Source: Paraphoma chrysanthemicola (Eukaryota > Ascomycota > Dothideomycetes > Pleosporales > Phaeosphaeriaceae). From it: a stretch of 64,000 nt of DNA. Positions 1-9,808 of this stretch are shown piece by piece. How positions within the stretch are numbered: the stretch's first letter is position 1; each line of letters begins with the position of its first letter. The notes beneath the pieces were generated by a model. That model ran no database searches. It was not told the DNA's origin and saw only the letters and a program-made list of their open reading frames with translations. The DNA is taken from the NCBI GenBank assembly GCA_020744225.1, contig JAGMWG010000028.1:124001-188000 (forward strand). Reading direction: 5' to 3'. The position numbers and the translations under genes were made by a program.

Positions 1-99
1 GTAGGTAACTCAAACTCAGGTCTCCATTCATTGTGGTCTATGTAATTACTGTACTTCAGTTACAACTTAATATCTAAGTCACTGTATCCTAACGCTACG

Positions 100-846
100 T
101 TATTCCTTTCGTGGAGCCCACGCCATCTTGCATCCATAATGTGTTTCGTCGATTTTATATATTCCATCAACCATAAGCCTCCACATGTTTACCCCGGGGA
201 AACTGTCTTTGAAGCGATAGTGATAGTAATGTATAACAGCGACGAAAATCTCCCGAGATGTTCCTTCTACGATAGGAATTTCCGCATATTCTTCCGTACC
301 GGTGTGACGGCTGTTGTAATTATTCATTCGTGGTAACAACAATATTGTTCCTCGTTTTAGCACGCAGATATTCTTAATCGCAGCTACATGTTTGGGTTCG
401 TAATATCCCTCGTAACATGTGAACATAAAGCTGCGAAGTTTTGCCTCAGCATCCTTCACCGGTAACTGGCCTTGAATCAGCGGTTTAGGACGCTGTGAAG
501 CCGCCACGCATTTGTGGCATCTCCAACCTTGGAAGATGTCATCTTCATGTACTAAGTGGGGCACTTGGTATGCTTGGCACGGACGATAGGTGTTCAGACT
601 TGAGTAATATCTTTTCGACCAAAGATCCATTTGCTCTTCTTCGGTACTGACATACTCGCCTGGTAATTTGGTTGAGTTTTCATCGACAAGACCCTTCTGA
701 GGATGAATGACCCAGCTACTCAAGGAGCGGCGAAGCCGAGAAAGCAAAACAAAGGCTCTGTTGTGTGTGCGTCCGCTTGTACTAGGTCGATTCCTAGTAT
801 ACGGAGATGGCCTTTTGGCACTTCTCGACTTCCTGGGGTTTGTCAT
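100..846 (-). CDS. Hypothetical protein, 248 aa
   Basis: An uninterrupted 248-codon frame runs leftward from an ATG at 846. I do not recognise the family. The first 45 residues are basic and Ser/Arg-rich, suggesting a disordered or nuclear-targeted tail. The rest is mixed, with a CxxC pair (HKCV preceded by WRC) near residue 108 that could bind metal but has no clear partner cysteines. No signal peptide or membrane segment is evident. A 12-bp minisatellite lies just upstream at 907-1014, and read on this strand it could encode Asp-Asp-Pro-Ala units, but no ATG opens that frame. It is therefore more likely 5' flank than coding, although an unseen upstream exon cannot be excluded. The call rests on length and protein-like composition only. 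Confidence 0.45.
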   Translation of the reverse strand: MTNPRKSRSAKRPSPYTRNRPSTSGRTHNRAFVLLSRLRRSLSSWVIHPQKGLVDENSTKLPGEYVSTEEEQMDLWSKRYYSSLNTYRPCQAYQVPHLVHEDDIFQGWRCHKCVAASQRPKPLIQGQLPVKDAEAKLRSFMFTCYEGYYEPKHVAAIKNICVLKRGTILLLPRMNNYNSRHTGTEEYAEIPIVEGTSREIFVAVIHYYHYRFKDSFPGVNMWRLMVDGIYKIDETHYGCKMAWAPRKE

Positions 847-906
847 ATCGACACAATCATCCGGTCTGGCAACAGGCGCACTTTAATCCTCAGCTGGTTG
901 TCATTT

Positions 907-1014
907 GCGGTGTCACCCGCTGCGTCTTCCGCTGGGTCACTCGCTGAATCATTCCCTGGGTCATCCGCTGGGTCATCCGTTGGGTCATCCGCTTGGTCAT
1001 TCGCTGGGTCATCC
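907..1014. repeat. 12-bp minisatellite, about nine copies
   Basis: Nine tandem copies of a 12-base unit close to GCTGGGTCATCC, each differing by one to three bases. Because the unit is a multiple of three, both strands stay open through it. Confidence 0.85.
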
Positions 1015-1099
1015 GCGTTTGATGCATCGCCGCATGATAAAGTCTACTTAAGAGGTCTTTTTACACATAGTTGAATGCTTGTAAGTGTCACATCTAATC

Positions 1100-2192
1100 A
1101 TGACCATGTCGGATTGTTTAGAAGAAACATGTTATGATGACGACTATCTCGATATTGGATACACTATCTTCGAAGAAGACGTTAAGAAAGCGGGTCTTCG
1201 TAATCATCGCCGTCATCGTGAGCGTCTTCTTGGGAAGAGAATGATTCGAGATTATCTTTCCCCTAAGATGTACGGTGAATGCGAAGAATATGAGCTCAAA
1301 TTTTGGAGCAAATGGAGAGGAGATCATCTTCACCAGCTGAAGAAAGAAGATTCAAAGCTTTTGGAAGACGGCTTTGAAAAGCGTTACGCCGTGTGGAGCA
1401 GTATACACGAAGGAGCAGTTGATGCTCTCGAAAGCTATTTTCGTTTACAAGGATTCTCCACCGGTGAAGACAAAATTCGTCTTAATTTACTTCGCCTATG
1501 GAACTTCCTACCCCAAGAATTTTCTAGGCATGGCACGCATATTGACTTGCAGAAACGCCATGTTGGATGGATGACGCAGCGAACTAATGTTTCAATGCGA
1601 CTCGAGATTGACAGTTTCTTAAATCGTCTTATCTCGAAATTTTGTGATCACGATAGAGGAGCACTAGCAGATCGCATTCAACTATATGAGAAAGATCCTG
1701 AATGTGACTCAAAAGAGTCTGAGACCTTGGAGGCTGATATACTAGAAAGCGGAGCGTACGGACTACTCGTCAAAAGATTACTCCTTCAAACGCCACTTCT
1801 GTTCTGGCCAGCCGTATTCAAGTCAGGGGTCTCCAGATATTTCGAGAAAGAAGTCAAGCCCTCTGAGGTATACTACTCTATGGACGGAGATCTAGTCGTC
1901 CAGTGTGGCAATACTCGATATGGTGGTGGGTATGAAGTAACTATGCTATGGTCCAATTTACTGAGGTATGACCGTTCCGAAGATATCAGCAGGTGTAGAC
2001 GACACCATGAATACAGATTTAGTATCTCACAATGTCCTCCCTCGAGGAATCAAGGCGATACTCATGGGCGGCAACCACTACTCTGGCGCTTGTCCACTTA
2101 GCCCGTTTGATGAACATATTAACTTACGTCGCCTCGAGACTGATGGAGGCAAAGCACCAAACTATATGCAAGCATTTACTGCGCACGTTTGA
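1100..2192 (+). CDS. Hypothetical protein, two exons
   Basis: Family not recognised. The first exon starts at the ATG at 1100, which is followed by a second in-frame ATG (MTMSD). The open frame upstream begins only with GTG. An intron at 1937-1982 (46 bases, GTAACT...AG, with TTACTGAG as a plausible branch site) joins two frames in phase 0. It replaces an unnatural C-terminus by one containing GGNHYSGACPLSPFDEH, which reads as ordinary protein. The predicted product is about 348 aa, rich in Glu, Arg and Leu, predicted to be soluble and mostly helical, with no signal peptide. The intron is my inference from frame continuity. If it is wrong, the first frame ends at 2101. Confidence 0.55.
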
Positions 2193-3183
2193 GATCAAGT
2201 ACGGGGGATATGATACATCGTGGGATGAAAAATTTCCCATACACCGCCCTTGACGGCGCTCCATAACTTTCCGAAAGTACTAGACAGAAAAGCTAATTTA
2301 CAGTATTTAAGTTGCCTATAATCATTTGGAATTCTCCATCTTGTGTTTATACTGACCTTGTGCTCATCAAATATTCAACAGTAGAGGCAGTCTTTCCTTG
2401 GACTGTGACAGCAAGTTACTTGCTCTTTACAAGTAATTCTTCTATGACGACAGAGTGTGTAACTAGGCCTACTTCGAAAGAGTATGCATTAGTAGAGCTC
2501 TCTATTCCGTTATTTTTACTGTTTGCAATTTGATGGTAGCTTACTGCTTGCATTGGCAATCAAACGAAACACCGTGTAATGCCGCACTGTTAGCGCAGCA
2601 CATGATTCAAGCATGTGCTGACAGGTCTACGCAATGCTAATTTAGCTGACCTGTGACTTACCTTTCCGCCAATTGTATCATCTCCAAATTAAGATCCTCG
2701 CAGCATGACTAAGTTAAGTTAGTCGTGACTTGCACGGTGGTCCCAAGGCTGTTGTTTTTGAAAGACGGCAAATCATAATTCGACTTAGTCCAGAAAATCG
2801 TTGGTGAATTAAGACGCGGTGAATCGCAGATCCGTGAAGCAAGTCTCTCCGCTGCGACTTTCCTGTCAAAATGCATCACCACATATACCTTGTCGTTTGG
2901 TGCTTGCTATTTGTGGCTTTTGGGCTTGTACTAGGCCTGCAAATGTACACGAGTCAATTTGCGACCAAGCGGATCTGAGATCATATCAACTGTCTACCGC
3001 ACTAGCCTCGACTCTTCCTAGCAGGAATCCCTCGGTTACAGTACACGCTTCATGCTCGAAAGCATACACTTGAGCACAATGCATGTTTCTACCACAAAGT
3101 CCCCAAGTCCCCTACAGTCAGCATTGCTTTGAGCAATACAAGTCCAAAGGTAAGTGCCGTCCATTGTTTCACCGAGTCGATCT
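2193..3183. other. Intergenic stretch, possible 5' end of P450 relic
   Basis: No supportable gene. A short hydrophobic reading near 2890-2940 could be the membrane anchor of the P450 relic that follows, but it is broken by stops. Confidence 0.4.
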
Positions 3184-3477
3184 CATAAGATTTACGAATG
3201 GCATAAGGCCTATGGTATTACTATCGCGAACCCTGCGAAGCCTTTGCTAATTCACAAGCGAACACGGCCTATCAATCAGTCCAAGTGAGGTACATATCCA
3301 AGATGCTGAATCCTACCACCGATTGCACAAGTCAAGTGGACGATTAGACAAGGATCCCCATGTCTATATTGCACGATCGCCACGTTCTCGATCACAGAGC
3401 AGGCGAAACATAACCACTGGAGACGGGCCCTAAACCCACTCTATAGCCCCGAGGCGGCCAGAGCGTACATTCGCTAG
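3184..3477 (+). pseudogene. Cytochrome P450 remnant (N-terminal part)
   Basis: Three readings in different frames line up in order with the N-terminal third of fungal cytochrome P450 monooxygenases. HKIYEWHKAYG is at 3184-3216. ISPSEVHIQDAE followed by RLDKDPHVY is near 3275-3365. HWRRALNPLYSPEAA is near 3415-3460. These match the family patterns WHxxYGPVVRI, NPxEVHIxDxxFY, RLDKDP and HRRRRxALNPFFS. At least two frameshifts and several stops separate them, and no I-helix, ExxR or heme-binding Cys motif follows, so the gene is dead and truncated. It lies tail-to-tail with the UbiA prenyltransferase at 3607-4642. P450s often accompany prenyltransferases in secondary-metabolite clusters, so this may be the rest of such a cluster (inference). 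Confidence 0.8.
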
Positions 3478-3606
3478 CGATTGCGGCTTCACCCTTTCAC
3501 ACCGGCTACCACATTTGCTGCTTGGCCCCAACTTCCGTGAGCGAGTTAGCGCTGATTATCGAACGCCAAACACAGTCTTACTAATTAGTTCAATCGTCTC
3601 CTTGAT

Positions 3607-4642
3607 TCACCACTTCCCAGCCACATCCTGACCATTGTGGATTTGAACCGCCTTCTTCAGCACCCATATAATTGAGCCAAGATAAGAACCTCCGAAGACT
3701 ATCCGCACCACAGAATACTTTGTGTAGGGTGCTACTACTAGTGTAAGAGAAGTCAAAATACCTGCACAGACAGTAATGCCAACATCAGACCACATATCGA
3801 TCGTAAGACTCGCAAAAACACTGATTAGACAGATGTAAGTACAGCTCAACGTAATGAACAACTAGACTTACAAGCAGAATGTAGAGAATATTGCAGCGAA
3901 TCTCTCGCCATAAACTGTCGCGATCGTATAGTGCTTTGCAGCAGAGTCTGCATCTTCGTCTACCATCGCGGCCATGCTGTGCAAAGCAGAAGCGTACCAG
4001 AAAACGAGCCAGCCATGTTGACGAGGCATTTCAGAGTGGACAGACAGAGACAACTGCCTACCAAAGGTATAGCCGCAAGCCCAGAATAACCAGCATATCA
4101 CGCCGTTGGAGAGTGAGTCCCAAATTGGTCGCTCCTTCAGCCTAAATGGAGGCAAGGAATAGAGCCAGACTAAGCAGAGAAGAAGAATTGTGCAGATCAA
4201 AGACTCCGCAGATCTGGTTGATGCCGGTAGAACCAATAGAATAACTAAACAACTCGAGCTCTTAGCCGCCTGTAGGATATATCTGTGGTGCACTAGACTG
4301 AGCGGGATACCGTCGGTCCATAAATTATCTTTTCGTTTGTTGTTCATATCGGAATGATAGTCATAAACATCATTCACACCAAACGTAACTTCGTTTTGTA
4401 TTAGTGTAATGCCAGAAGTACAGAACAGACAAGCAAAGTTACATACCTAGACAAATAGGAAACGATAGAGCAACAGCAAAGAGAATTCCTTCGATAGTGA
4501 GGGCATAGTTTCCAGAATGAACTATGCCTGAGAACCATATAGCGGGAGCGATTATCCATGATAAAGGGCGACTGACTGCAAAAAGGAGCTTGACTTTGTT
4601 AAATAAAGGCATTTTGCAGGCGCTCAAGATATACGAGTACAT
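3607..4642 (-). CDS. UbiA-family membrane prenyltransferase, three exons
   Basis: Members of this family transfer an isoprenyl chain from a diphosphate to an acceptor ring inside a membrane. Exons 4642-4447, 4388-3872 and 3820-3607, with introns of 58 and 51 bases (GTATGT and GTAAGT donors), join to exactly 309 codons including the stop, giving 308 aa, the usual UbiA length. The first Asp-rich motif is NDVYDYHSD at the start of exon 2 and the second is DEDADSAAKHYTIATVYGE near its end; both Mg2+-diphosphate sites are intact. Several hydrophobic helices are visible, including AIWFSGIV, ICTILLLCLVWLYSL and VICWLFWACGYTF. Fungal relatives serve meroterpenoid or indole-terpene synthesis, or ubiquinone/heme O formation. 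The short length and the absence of a mitochondrial presequence favour secondary metabolism. The neighbouring P450 is dead, so the substrate cannot be inferred. Confidence 0.85.
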
Positions 4643-5697
4643 AATTCGAAGACTTGATCTTATCTTCTATACTTGACAGGAATTGCTGCTCATGGTACAG
4701 TAAGGTTCAGTCCGTGTACAAAAGTGGAGCTGATAACCATGCTATTCGTCAGCTATTCAGAAAAGTAGAATGGCCCTTTGCTGGCACCGATGTTACCGTC
4801 TGCGGCCAGGACGCCTTGCAATGATTTACACCGTTGTAGATCTAAGACATAGTAGAATGCTCGTGTCGAACAAAAGCTGACCGTCAAGACTATCATGCAG
4901 CCTGCAAATGAAGTACACGAAAGCGCCCAAATGGGTTACAAGGATGTCGAGAAAGCATATTGTACAAGATCCTGACTCGCGACCTGGATACATCTCTAAT
5001 AAACTAACGTCATGGCCAATGCGTTGCTGACCATGACATTCCATTTATCACAAAGTCCTGGGGACTGTCATAGCTGAAGGTTGAACTTCGAAATCGACCC
5101 ACAGGTGGCGAGTTGCCCTTAGTCTGCTGTCATCAAAGAAAGACTCCGGTAATTCAGTCCTTGGCGTACACATTATGCTATGCCATTGGCAACAGGATGC
5201 AGGAGGATGCCCAGTTCCGAGAGCCGCGCATTTATCCTGATTGTGATAATTTACTGTATGTATTTTCACGGACATCGCGTTCCCCGCGGCGTAACGTTAA
5301 GTACATGTGTTGCCTAACGCGTGAGCGCATCTGAGATGTGGGTAGACCATCATCAGCACAACGCCCCAGTCAATTCACGAAAATGCCCGTGTGTTTGAGG
5401 ACCTGTTTACATTATGTCCAGAAAGGTGGCTAGCTAGAGACACAAAGGCCATGGACAGGCACTCAGTCCCTTTCAGTGTTGGTCGCTAGCAGTGCCTAGG
5501 CAAGAAGTGAGAGAAATCTATTCCTATCGACCGCTTGTTGACTCTTTTCAGCATCGCACACACTATGCTGCGGCTCGCCGTGTCAGCGCCTCATCAAAAT
5601 CTAGACCTCAGTCTGGCAAGTATCAGAAACGTGGTATGAGTGTAATGCTCCAGGGTATCAGAAAGGCCCCTTGTGTCATGACGATCATATGTACATA
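4643..5697. other. Intergenic, nothing recognised
   Basis: Only short overlapping frames without protein-like character. No repeat or RNA gene seen. Confidence 0.4.
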
Positions 5698-6384
5698 CTA
5701 GCTAGCACAGAGTGTACATGGGTCATTCTTCGGGTTATTTGAACTAATATCCTTGATAAAACCGTTGTACTCCGCACAACACATGACGAAGCTTGCTTGA
5801 CTTAGCCACTCTATCAACCTGCCCTGTTGTTCAGGTATACCATGTCGGCGCTTGACGCACAGAGCGATACTTTCGATATCGTTACGCAAGGCCGAATCTG
5901 CCTCGATAGACAATACCAAGAAAGACGAATCTACTGCGGCTCCCGTGTTTTTGCGCAGTTGACGAACAGTGCCGGCTATCATGTGGGAAATCGCTATCTT
6001 GTGAGCATGAGGCAGGCAAGGGCAGTAGCTGGACTTGACACATCGGAGTTCGATTACACTATTGCGCAACGCGCTGTTCAATATCCGGGACACTGGGGCT
6101 GGCTGGGAAGGGTTATGGAGGTCGCAGGATGGCGCGATAGCTACATCCGCGAAAGGATGGTACATCTGGGATGGGTCGTTGTTGGGCAGTGTTCTTACTC
6201 GCATCTTTCCGATGGCGCTGCGGAATGTATCCTGGATGAAATGTCCCACAGCTGCATGCGAGCATCTGTAATGATGGTGCTACTGGAAGACGTTGTTTGC
6301 TCCTCACATGCCCGCAGGGATTGACTTTGTGAGGCAGTGTGCGCTGATCTGGAATTAACAGCGCAATGCAATGGGAATAGGATG
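5698..6384. other. Unresolved region open on both strands
   Basis: The minus strand has a 183-codon frame (6249-5698) and the plus strand a 165-codon frame (5827-6324). Neither resembles a family I know. The minus reading has a helical, charged C-terminal half (around RLIEWLSQASFVM) and lies downstream of the minus-strand gene at 6385, so it is slightly favoured as a fragment or 3' exon. Neither is called as a gene. Confidence 0.25.
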
Positions 6385-7239
6385 TTATGCTCCCCTAGAT
6401 CCTTGGTCGTGTGTGCTAGTATACACCCACTTCCCCATCCGCATCCAGACTGGAGAGCTTGTAGCATTGGCTTCTAAACGTCTGTTATGATGGTTGAGTG
6501 CATCGTGGTAATCATCCTCGCTAACCAAGCAGTAATGCCTCGCGTGTCGCGCGAGCGAGAAACCATTTAAAAGATTGTGCGGCGGTGGGAAAAATGCTCG
6601 GGGAGAGAGTTCATTCGCTAACCCGACCCGTGCTTCTGAATGCACGGGCGGCCGTATAAACGCAGTAATCTGGAGACTCTTCATCTGAGGCGACCAGTTT
6701 CGCAGCACCCGGATTAGGGAATAGAACTGGAACCAGAAATGATGGGATATGTCATTTTTTGGTGATCGGATGTAGATCATGATGTTGAGGCAGTCGATCC
6801 GCGGGAGAAGCTGCTCAATCAGGCCGCAAAATCGGTCGTTCTCCTGGCTGCATGCGTCTCCTCTTCCGAGAATCACATCTAGTGCTGTAGGTGTGGCGCG
6901 AGAAGCCATGGATGCTGAATATTCACGACCGAGCTGCGTACTTGTGAGGAGCGCGTTGAGGCATGGGACATTCTCTATGCGCACTGTCGCTATTCCGTCG
7001 CGACCGAAGAATGGCCAATAGTTCCATCGCCACTGAAACTCGATGTTGTGCGAGAGATAGCCGTAGATGGCATCGCGCAACTCCCGCGGCAAGAGGAAAA
7101 AATGGAACGCGTGCTCATCTGCACTCATCCTTGGATTGTACGTGGTGGAATCGTGAACCATGCCAGTATCAGATGACCGAAACCTCCAACGTTTATCAAG
7201 AGTCCTGCTTTGTACGTTGTGAAACAGTACACCACCCAC
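6385..7239 (-). CDS. Fungal F-box-like/2EXR-type protein
   Basis: A continuous minus-strand frame of up to 284 aa. Residues 47-62 read FFLLPRELRDAIYGYL. This is the LPxELRxxIY motif that opens many short fungal proteins annotated as F-box-like or 2EXR domain, whose function is largely unknown. The motif usually lies near the N-terminus, so the true start is probably the Met at residue 27 or 38 (about 7161 or 7128) rather than the first ATG. A conserved-looking helical segment follows (IEQLLPRIDCLNIMIYI, residues 143-159). The C-terminal 60 residues are low in hydrophobicity. A second member of this broad class lies at 14226-14816. Role in the cell unknown. Confidence 0.65.
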   Translation of the reverse strand: MGGVLFHNVQSRTLDKRWRFRSSDTGMVHDSTTYNPRMSADEHAFHFFLLPRELRDAIYGYLSHNIEFQWRWNYWPFFGRDGIATVRIENVPCLNALLTSTQLGREYSASMASRATPTALDVILGRGDACSQENDRFCGLIEQLLPRIDCLNIMIYIRSPKNDISHHFWFQFYSLIRVLRNWSPQMKSLQITAFIRPPVHSEARVGLANELSPRAFFPPPHNLLNGFSLARHARHYCLVSEDDYHDALNHHNRRLEANATSSPVWMRMGKWVYTSTHDQGSRGA

Positions 7240-8021
7240 TAGTTGTCAGCGCTCTTGTCAATGGTTTTCTAAGCACATGCGGTCAGCATAAATTCCATGA
7301 GTAATTCCGATGATGTTGTGTCATCCGATGGTATGCCTTCCGCGGAGGCGTACCAACCCAAGACAGCAGGGGATATGGGCACACCCGCACACTAATCAGG
7401 TGTTCTCTCCCCAATATTGCTATAGCTGCGTACTTAATTGATTGATTAATTAGTTACAGTACTGTAAGTTAATTTAGAGAGACGCAATGATGTTTTTGAG
7501 TACCTATTTGCAAGTTGCTGTTGTGCAGCCGCAGCATGTTTTTTTGAAATGTACCAAGTTAAAATACATTCTTTAGGCTTTGGCTGGTCATAGGTCGCGG
7601 TACTTTGTGCTCTCTACAGTGTCTTGGTAGGAGTACTTTGTCTTTTGCCTAGTTACACCAACAGAGAAGTGATAGCAGAATGAGGCATACTATGATAGCG
7701 AACCCTAGGATGAGAATTACAAGCAAGGCTTTAGACTCTCTTGGTTCGTCTGCAAGACGGATTTTCAGTGGCAAACTAGTGTTGCCTCCAGGCGTTATTT
7801 TCATGAAAGACATTCTGCTTTCGGAAGAAATTGAGTGCGGTAACATATACAAATTTCACTTGTCCGAGGAGGCTTCGAGGCTGGGAGGAACGCGCTCGAG
7901 GGGCACTGCAATTGGGACATCAATTAATGCAACCTGTAAGCCCTTCTTAAAGAATTTCACATATCTATGCAGACCAATCACGTCACTATTACGCCTCTTC
8001 AGTCGCGGCCGCTCTACCAAT
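7240..8021. other. Intergenic with palindrome and a small hydrophobic frame
   Basis: Contains CAGTACTG at 7458 inside an AT-rich palindromic setting. A 67-codon minus frame (7852-7649) has one strong membrane segment, but no start context or neighbour supports it as a gene. Confidence 0.35.
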
Positions 8022-9053
8022 TTAGCATTCGATAGTCCTCACAGGGTACAAGCCATCTCCTTCCACGATACCGCAAGCATTGCTCCACTCAATTTCAAAA
8101 TCGTCGCTTTCGATTTTTTTTGTCTTGGCACCAGCAGCGCATTTTGCGTCCGTGGTATAATAGCTCGTCTCCATAGTTGGTGCAGAGTCCCAGTCACAGA
8201 CATCAGGAACGCGTTTCAATGACTTAGAATCTCGGAGCGTCATACTCTGGGCCGCACGCAAGAAGTAGTCTTGTCGACGCTTGAAACTATGCATGTGCTT
8301 GGATTGTTCATGCTGTCTCCTCGTATGCTTTGCAGCGCTGTTGCTGCACTCTGAAGTCGGTGTGTCATATCTGCCAGATGTATATGGTGAATCTTCTTCT
8401 CGAGGTGGGTCGGTGTGCCTAGGCGATGGTTCCATGCGTGTTTTTGAGGTACGAGCCATTATACCCTGACTTGGCACTGTCACGTTGTTAGAGCCCGAGC
8501 CAATCTGGACTGATGCACAGTTCATAAATGATTCGTGTTCGCGGTTCAGCCAGACCCATGCAAATACAGCCGGCCCTGTGGGAAGCCCTGTTGGTACTCT
8601 GAAGTTGAATATTTGGTTTCCAGTATCGGCACGGTGAGGGCAGTTACCATGGTACGATGCTGCAACCCTCCATGTCTGCCCTTTGTCAATGGAGAATCCA
8701 ATCTGACAGCTGCCGCCATAATGCGTTGATCCAGGAGCACCAATGGTGTACGTATAGTCAGAAAGCTCGAAGTGGGCGTTCTGTCCAGGCTCCCATGTTA
8801 CTTGAGGTTCGCCTTCATCGGTGTCGAGTAGGTTTAGATGGCCCCTGCAGTCGCCCGGTGATGCTAGCGTTGGCGCCCCATCTGCATCACAACATCCTAA
8901 GGGGAAATTCAACTTGTCGTCAACGCGCGTTGTCAACGAATTAGCCTCTTTGGCGCCGCCTAGAGGGGCGGGGTACCACAGTGACATATGGGCTAGCGCC
9001 GTACACCTGAAAAGCAGTTGGGTGAACCTTCTCATGTGCATCGTGAGCGGCAT
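8022..9053 (-). CDS. Secreted lytic polysaccharide monooxygenase, AA11-like
   Basis: LPMOs are copper enzymes that oxidatively cleave crystalline polysaccharides outside the cell; AA11 members act on chitin. The first 21 residues form a signal peptide ending TALA. Cleavage there leaves His22 as the mature N-terminus, the first arm of the histidine brace. The second copper His is His111 in GSTHYGGSCQ, a pattern shared with AA11-like proteins. GNCPH and NREHESFMNCASVQI complete the catalytic domain, which ends near residue 185. The residue in the axial copper position is Phe176, where AA11 enzymes usually have Tyr. A Ser/Pro/Arg-rich linker (about 190-260) leads to an unfamiliar C-terminal segment with three or four Cys. 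The gene is a single exon of 343 codons. Substrate is not determinable; chitin is a guess from family. Confidence 0.8.
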   Translation of the reverse strand: MPLTMHMRRFTQLLFRCTALAHMSLWYPAPLGGAKEANSLTTRVDDKLNFPLGCCDADGAPTLASPGDCRGHLNLLDTDEGEPQVTWEPGQNAHFELSDYTYTIGAPGSTHYGGSCQIGFSIDKGQTWRVAASYHGNCPHRADTGNQIFNFRVPTGLPTGPAVFAWVWLNREHESFMNCASVQIGSGSNNVTVPSQGIMARTSKTRMEPSPRHTDPPREEDSPYTSGRYDTPTSECSNSAAKHTRRQHEQSKHMHSFKRRQDYFLRAAQSMTLRDSKSLKRVPDVCDWDSAPTMETSYYTTDAKCAAGAKTKKIESDDFEIEWSNACGIVEGDGLYPVRTIEC

Positions 9054-9242
9054 GCAAGAACGGCAATTGGACTAGGGGTATTGGAGTGACCTTCATATAC
9101 TTGTTTACGTCTTACGACATCTGAGCACTACAGATAGGGCCAAGGTAGTACGCTAACGCTGGCCCTAATTACTAACGCCATTCCTAGAATTGCACTGCGA
9201 AGTTTCGTTGTTTCCCAATTTCGACACCTTTTCGGACGGTTA

Positions 9243-9277
9243 TCGTCATCGTCGTTGTCATCGTCATCGTCATCGTC
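9243..9277. repeat. (TCG/TCA) trinucleotide microsatellite
   Basis: An imperfect run of TCG, TCA and GTT triplets in the 5' flank of the LPMO gene. The 332-base gap 9054-9385 holds nothing else I recognise. Confidence 0.75.
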
Positions 9278-9385
9278 TCCTTGCGATCTATGTCTTTTCA
9301 TGCTCGCATTTTGTTCCCCACATTCTTCCGCTTGCTCAATTCTCTTTTCTCAGGCGGTGTAGATGGAGAACATTAACCCGCAACT

Positions 9386-9808
9386 CTATCTGGAAGCAGG
9401 CTTCCTTGGCCCGCTTCCGCGGCAATCTGTTGTGAGAATGGTATTATCTGGACGTATGCAGTAGCTATCTATGCAAAAATCGAGACAATTGATCGTACAA
9501 AACTCCTGGTGATCATTCTTGTAATAAGGAGAAGGTGGGGCTCGTAAGTAGTCCGCCAAATTTATTGCGTGGACATCAGTAATATTGTCATCCTCTGTCA
9601 CAAACAGTAGATCGACGCCATGATTCTCGAGCTCCTCGCTACCTCTGCTGATGCGCAAACCTAGATCTGAGTGCTCCGGAAGCGTAACAAGAATTAGTTC
9701 GATTGTGCATCCGCTGAACGTACACTGAACGCATTGTCTTACTGAGTCATAGACCATGGCTGAGCGCTGGTAAAACAGCTGCATTCCTGCAGAGAGAATC
9801 ACAACCAA
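9386..9808 (-). CDS. Small hypothetical protein, 140 aa, doubtful
   Basis: A minus-strand frame of 140 codons, unrecognised. It has eight Cys, four of them in CTINCLDFCIDSYC around residues 105-118, and an acidic central region. No signal peptide is clear. The start is near an ATG at 9808 without further support. It could be an exon of a larger gene or a chance frame. Confidence 0.3.
   Translation of the reverse strand: MVVILSAGMQLFYQRSAMVYDSVRQCVQCTFSGCTIELILVTLPEHSDLGLRISRGSEELENHGVDLLFVTEDDNITDVHAINLADYLRAPPSPYYKNDHQEFCTINCLDFCIDSYCIRPDNTILTTDCRGSGPRKPASR

Noticed and set aside
703..1074. Plus-strand frame encoding Ser/Ala/Gly repeats
   Set aside because: Produced by the 12-bp minisatellite and overlapping the minus-strand gene start; no independent support.
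7649..7852. Small membrane-protein gene or GPI/TM tail exon of the LPMO
   Set aside because: The LPMO frame ends properly at 8022, and no splice pair joining it to this segment was found.
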